Positions 61,716 through 64,000 of a stretch of DNA of 64,000 nt are shown piece by piece; positions within the stretch are counted from its first letter, which is position 1, and each line of letters opens with the position of its first letter. Position numbers and translations under genes: made by a program. Source of the stretch: Bifidobacterium imperatoris (GTDB lineage Bacteria; Actinomycetota; Actinomycetes; Actinomycetales; Bifidobacteriaceae); NCBI RefSeq assembly GCF_002860405.1, contig NZ_NMWV01000023.1, positions 69,356-133,355 of the forward strand. Reading direction: 5' to 3'. Below the pieces are notes generated by a model. That model was not told the DNA's origin. It saw only the letters and a list, made by a program, of their open reading frames with translations, and ran no database searches.

Positions 61716-62867
61716 TCACATCAGTGACTTGTAGATGGCGAGGATGTCCTCTTCGGTGGCCTTGCGCGGGTTGCCCGGCGTGCACACGTCGTTGAAGGCA
61801 TCGTGGGCCAGCGGAGCAAGATCTGCCTCAGTGGCGCCAACTTCGGAGATGGTGGTCGGATTCTTCAGGTCCACGGTCAGCTTGTGGACAGCCTGCACGG
61901 CCTCTTCGCGAACCTTCTCAAGGTCGCCGGTGTACGCGTCCTCAACGCCGAAGGCGTCGGCGATGTCACGGTACTTCTCACCGGTGAAGTCCTTGTTGTA
62001 TTCCATGACCGGGGCCAGCAGGATGCCATTGGCAACACCGTGGGCCACGCCGAGGCGGCCGCCCAGCGGGTGGGCCATGCCGTGCACCAGGCCGAGGCCG
62101 ACGTTGGAGTAGGCCATACCAGTGATATAGGAGGCGTATGCCATCTGCTCGCCGGCCGGAATGTCGCCGTCAGCGGACTTGGCGAGGTTCTTGGCGATCA
62201 TGCGAATGGTCTGCATGGACAGGCAGTCGGACAGGCTCCAAGCTCCCGGGGTGATGTAGCCCTCGATGGCGTGGGTCAGGGCGTCCAGACCGGTGGCGAC
62301 CTTGAGGCCGCGCGGCATGGAGTCGGTCAGGTCAGGATCGACGAAAGCGACAATCGGGATGTCGTGCGGGTCGACGGCCACGAACTTGCGCTTGTTGGCA
62401 GTATCAGTGATCACGTAGTTGATGGTGGTCTCGGATGCGGTGCCAGCGGTAGTCGGCACGCCGAAGATCGGGACGGACGGGTTCTTGGTGTCGGCAACGC
62501 CCTCGAGGGAGAGCACGTCAGAGAACTCCGGGTTGGCGGTGATGATGCCGATGCCCTTGCAGGTATCCTGCGGGGAGCCGCCGCCCAGACCAATCAGGAA
62601 GTCGGCCCCGGAAGCGGCGAACTTCTCAACGCCATCCTTGATGCACTCGACCGGCGGGTTCGGCTTGACGTTGGAAAAGACCTCATATGGCAGGCCTGCC
62701 TCATCCAGAACCTTGGTCACCTTCTCAGCGGTACCGGTTTCCAGCAGAACCGGATCAGTAACAATAAATGCCTTGGTGAAGCCATGCTGCTTAGCGACAG
62801 CGGGGATTTCCTTGATGGCGCCGCGACCGAAATATGCAGTCTGGTTGAAAATCATGCGGTAGACCAT
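61716..62867 (-). CDS. fucO: Iron-containing alcohol dehydrogenase, lactaldehyde reductase type
   Basis: 383 residues starting MVYRMIFNQTAYFG; AAAGGAG upstream decides this start. LIGLGGGSPQDTCKGIGI and VPTTAGTASETT are the cofactor signatures; GLDALTHAIEGYI and GLVHGMAHPLGGRLGVAHG hold the metal-binding His residues. It reduces lactaldehyde to 1,2-propanediol, or acts on glycol aldehydes. Related enzymes of bifidobacteria work in fucose and rhamnose breakdown. A single gene. Confidence 0.9.
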   Translation of the reverse strand: MVYRMIFNQTAYFGRGAIKEIPAVAKQHGFTKAFIVTDPVLLETGTAEKVTKVLDEAGLPYEVFSNVKPNPPVECIKDGVEKFAASGADFLIGLGGGSPQDTCKGIGIITANPEFSDVLSLEGVADTKNPSVPIFGVPTTAGTASETTINYVITDTANKRKFVAVDPHDIPIVAFVDPDLTDSMPRGLKVATGLDALTHAIEGYITPGAWSLSDCLSMQTIRMIAKNLAKSADGDIPAGEQMAYASYITGMAYSNVGLGLVHGMAHPLGGRLGVAHGVANGILLAPVMEYNKDFTGEKYRDIADAFGVEDAYTGDLEKVREEAVQAVHKLTVDLKNPTTISEVGATEADLAPLAHDAFNDVCTPGNPRKATEEDILAIYKSLM

Positions 62868-63003
62868 TTTTATGCTCCTTTGCATTGGAACTGTTGGGTT
62901 TTGTTGGTGTCGCATTCTCCCCGGTAAAAAGTCCGGTAAAAGAACACGACACCTCCACGAATGATTATAGGCCGGGATGGGATGACATCCCGCATGTTGT
63001 GTG

Positions 63004-63324
63004 TTATGGTCTGTATGGTTCGTCGTTGAACCTATTCCGTAGCTTCTCGTCCGTTTCGTACCGGATGGCATATTTGAGGTATAGCGCGCTGGTGAGTACA
63101 TCTAAGGCGCATTCTGCCTCATATGTCCATGTGTCCGGTAGATGGAGCTTGGGGCACATTCTGGCCGTCGTGTTTATCATCCATTCGGCATTATTGCCCG
63201 ACCCCATGCCGCATAGCACGCTCGCGGATAGGGCACGACGCAGAAGCCATTTGCTGGGCCTATAGACGCTTCTCCCATCCCAGTCTTCTTCCCCTTTATG
63301 CCGGATGGCGGCGGCTCCGTATAT
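63004..63324 (-). pseudogene. Small gene without a normal start, possibly 5'-truncated
   Basis: An open frame reads YGAAAIRHKGEEDWDGRSVY and continues without stop to NRFNDEPYRP at 63004, about 106 residues. It has AAAGGAG at 63334-63340 and, nine bases on, ATA at 63324 where a start codon should stand; the first usual start in frame is GTG at 63219, inside the protein-like text. Either the ATG mutated to ATA, or the true 5' end was lost when the insertion sequence to the right inserted. Function not recognised. Confidence 0.4.
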
Positions 63325-63361
63325 CTTAATGCGCTCCTTTGTTTGTTTCGGTACGCTCGAC

Positions 63362-63419
63362 GTGCCTCACGTTTTTTGAGCGCGTAGGGTGTGGTGGTGC
63401 CTCATCGGGAATGAGCGCG
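63362..63419. repeat. Paired subterminal dyads GTGCCTCA-N7-TGAGCGCG
   Basis: The block GTGCCTCA-N7-TGAGCGCG occurs at 63362-63384 and again at 63397-63419, 35 bases apart. The CTCA and TGAG parts form a dyad within each copy. Most likely transposase-binding sites at the IS left end. Confidence 0.75.
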
Positions 63420-63466
63420 AACGGTATCGGTCCTGTTTGGCTTGTCTTATGGAAGACAGGATCAGC

Positions 63467-64000
63467 ATGGCGACGAAGCGGCAGGTCACCCTGAGATTCA
63501 GGGATGAATACATGAAGGCGTCGAAGAAGGACAAGGGACGCATCCTCGATGAGATGTGCTCCGTGCTGGGAATCGGCAGGAGCACCGCGAGACGCAGACT
63601 CACGGAAGCCGGGCGCGGCAGGCCGTCGATGTCGCCCGCGGAGCGGCCGAAGCGGTATTCGGAGCAGTCGCGCGAGCTGCTGGTCCAGGTGTGGCTGATG
63701 ATGGATGCGCCGTGCGCGAAGTACCTCAAGGCGATGCTGCCCCTGTGGATGCCCATGCTGCGCGCGCACGGCGAGCTCGCCGACTGGGACGGTTTCGCGT
63801 TCCGCGAGCTGGAGCGGATGAGCGCGGCCACGATGGACCGGTACCTCAAAAAGACGCGCGACGCGGCACGGCCCAGAGGCATCTCCACTACCCGGCCCGC
63901 CGGGGAGCTGCTGCGCAACTCGATCACGATCAGGAAGGCCGGCGACGAGCTGGACGGCCTGCCCGGCAACGTCGAGGCCGACACCGTGGCCCACTGCGGG
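63467..64000 (+). CDS. Transposase with integrase (rve)-type core, N-terminal part
   Basis: 178 codons open to the window edge from MATKRQVTLRFRDEYMKASK at 63467; an in-frame ATG at 63449 is possible. An N-terminal HTH (KKDKGRILDEMCSVLGIGRSTARRRL) is followed by a second helical region and, near the edge, VEADTVAHCG, where the Asp begins the first beta strand of a DDE catalytic core as in ISNCY or IS3-like integrase transposases. The family is not settled because the rest of the core is missing. Confidence 0.8.
   Translation, partial: MATKRQVTLRFRDEYMKASKKDKGRILDEMCSVLGIGRSTARRRLTEAGRGRPSMSPAERPKRYSEQSRELLVQVWLMMDAPCAKYLKAMLPLWMPMLRAHGELADWDGFAFRELERMSAATMDRYLKKTRDAARPRGISTTRPAGELLRNSITIRKAGDELDGLPGNVEADTVAHCG

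Larger units (their letters stand above)
63345..64000 (+). mobile_element. Insertion sequence, left end and transposase start (cut by the window end)
   Basis: The transposase frame and its upstream paired dyad sites mark an IS element that runs off the right edge. Base composition becomes clearly GC-richer here. The exact left terminus could not be fixed; it is placed just after the ribosome-binding-like text of the damaged gene. Confidence 0.65.

Noticed and set aside
62885..63265. 126-codon plus-strand frame at the IS-adjacent region
   Set aside because: Overlaps the more protein-like minus frame; hydrophobic stretches arise from its antisense, and no ribosome binding site precedes it.

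Overview
This is Bifidobacterium DNA. The evidence is the actinobacterial tilS-hpt-ftsH-folE-folP-folBK-DUF3180 block, a ROK-type xylose regulator beside xylB, and a large xylan/xylo-oligosaccharide locus feeding xylose into pentose metabolism. The wall-anchored GH10 xylanase with its GH8/GH43 locus recalls what I remember of Bifidobacterium pseudocatenulatum, but the sequence alone does not settle the species.

Layout. (1) 1-12690: the right part of a siphovirus-type prophage, mostly on the minus strand and read right to left: small early genes and two divergent HTH regulators near the right end, an HNH/P-loop protein, terminase small and large subunits, portal, fused protease-capsid, a putative head/tail adhesin with a G10 tract, connector, terminator, major tail protein, a tail assembly chaperone with a -1 frameshift signal, and the start of the tape measure protein. 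It abuts the 3' end of a tRNA-Met, the probable attachment site. Integrase, lysis and receptor-binding genes are not seen and may lie to the left. (2) 12835-16793: ROK regulator, divergent xylulokinase and two small membrane proteins. (3) 17287-34821: xylan locus. A secreted wall-anchored GH10 xylanase, an ABC importer (binding protein and two permeases, no ATPase), cytoplasmic GH43, GH8-GH43 fusion, second GH43 and SGNH esterase, a divergent LacI regulator with two matching operators, then xylA. (4) 35257-45770: housekeeping and sugar genes: an unknown protein, a deformylase-like protein, two paralogous MFS pumps on either side of a ROK glucokinase, tRNA-Asp and a Gfo/Idh/MocA oxidoreductase, then ettA and an acyl-CoA thioesterase. 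(5) 45830-57635: folate cluster with a folB-folK fusion carrying a decayed second HPPK unit, ftsH, hpt, tilS, a PBP4-type carboxypeptidase and an ABC exporter pair. (6) 57746-62867: two glycosyltransferases, an AI-2E family membrane protein and a lactaldehyde reductase-type alcohol dehydrogenase. (7) 63004-64000: a damaged small gene and the left end of an insertion sequence with paired subterminal dyad sites and a transposase that runs off the window.

How the xylan genes fit together (inference): the surface xylanase releases oligosaccharides; the ABC importer, powered by an ATPase encoded elsewhere, brings them in; the esterase, GH8 reducing-end exo-xylanase and GH43 enzymes reduce them to xylose and arabinose; XylA and XylB give xylulose 5-phosphate for the bifid shunt. 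LacI probably controls the importer/hydrolase genes, and the ROK protein probably controls xylA and xylB through a shared TATAGTTCA motif.

Most promising items: the G10 tract that would switch off half of a phage surface protein, the GH8-GH43 fusion, the FolB-FolK-FolK' architecture, the DnaA-box cluster at 36162-36292, the hairpin-rich gene-free 459 bp in the prophage, and the paired dyad sites at the IS end.
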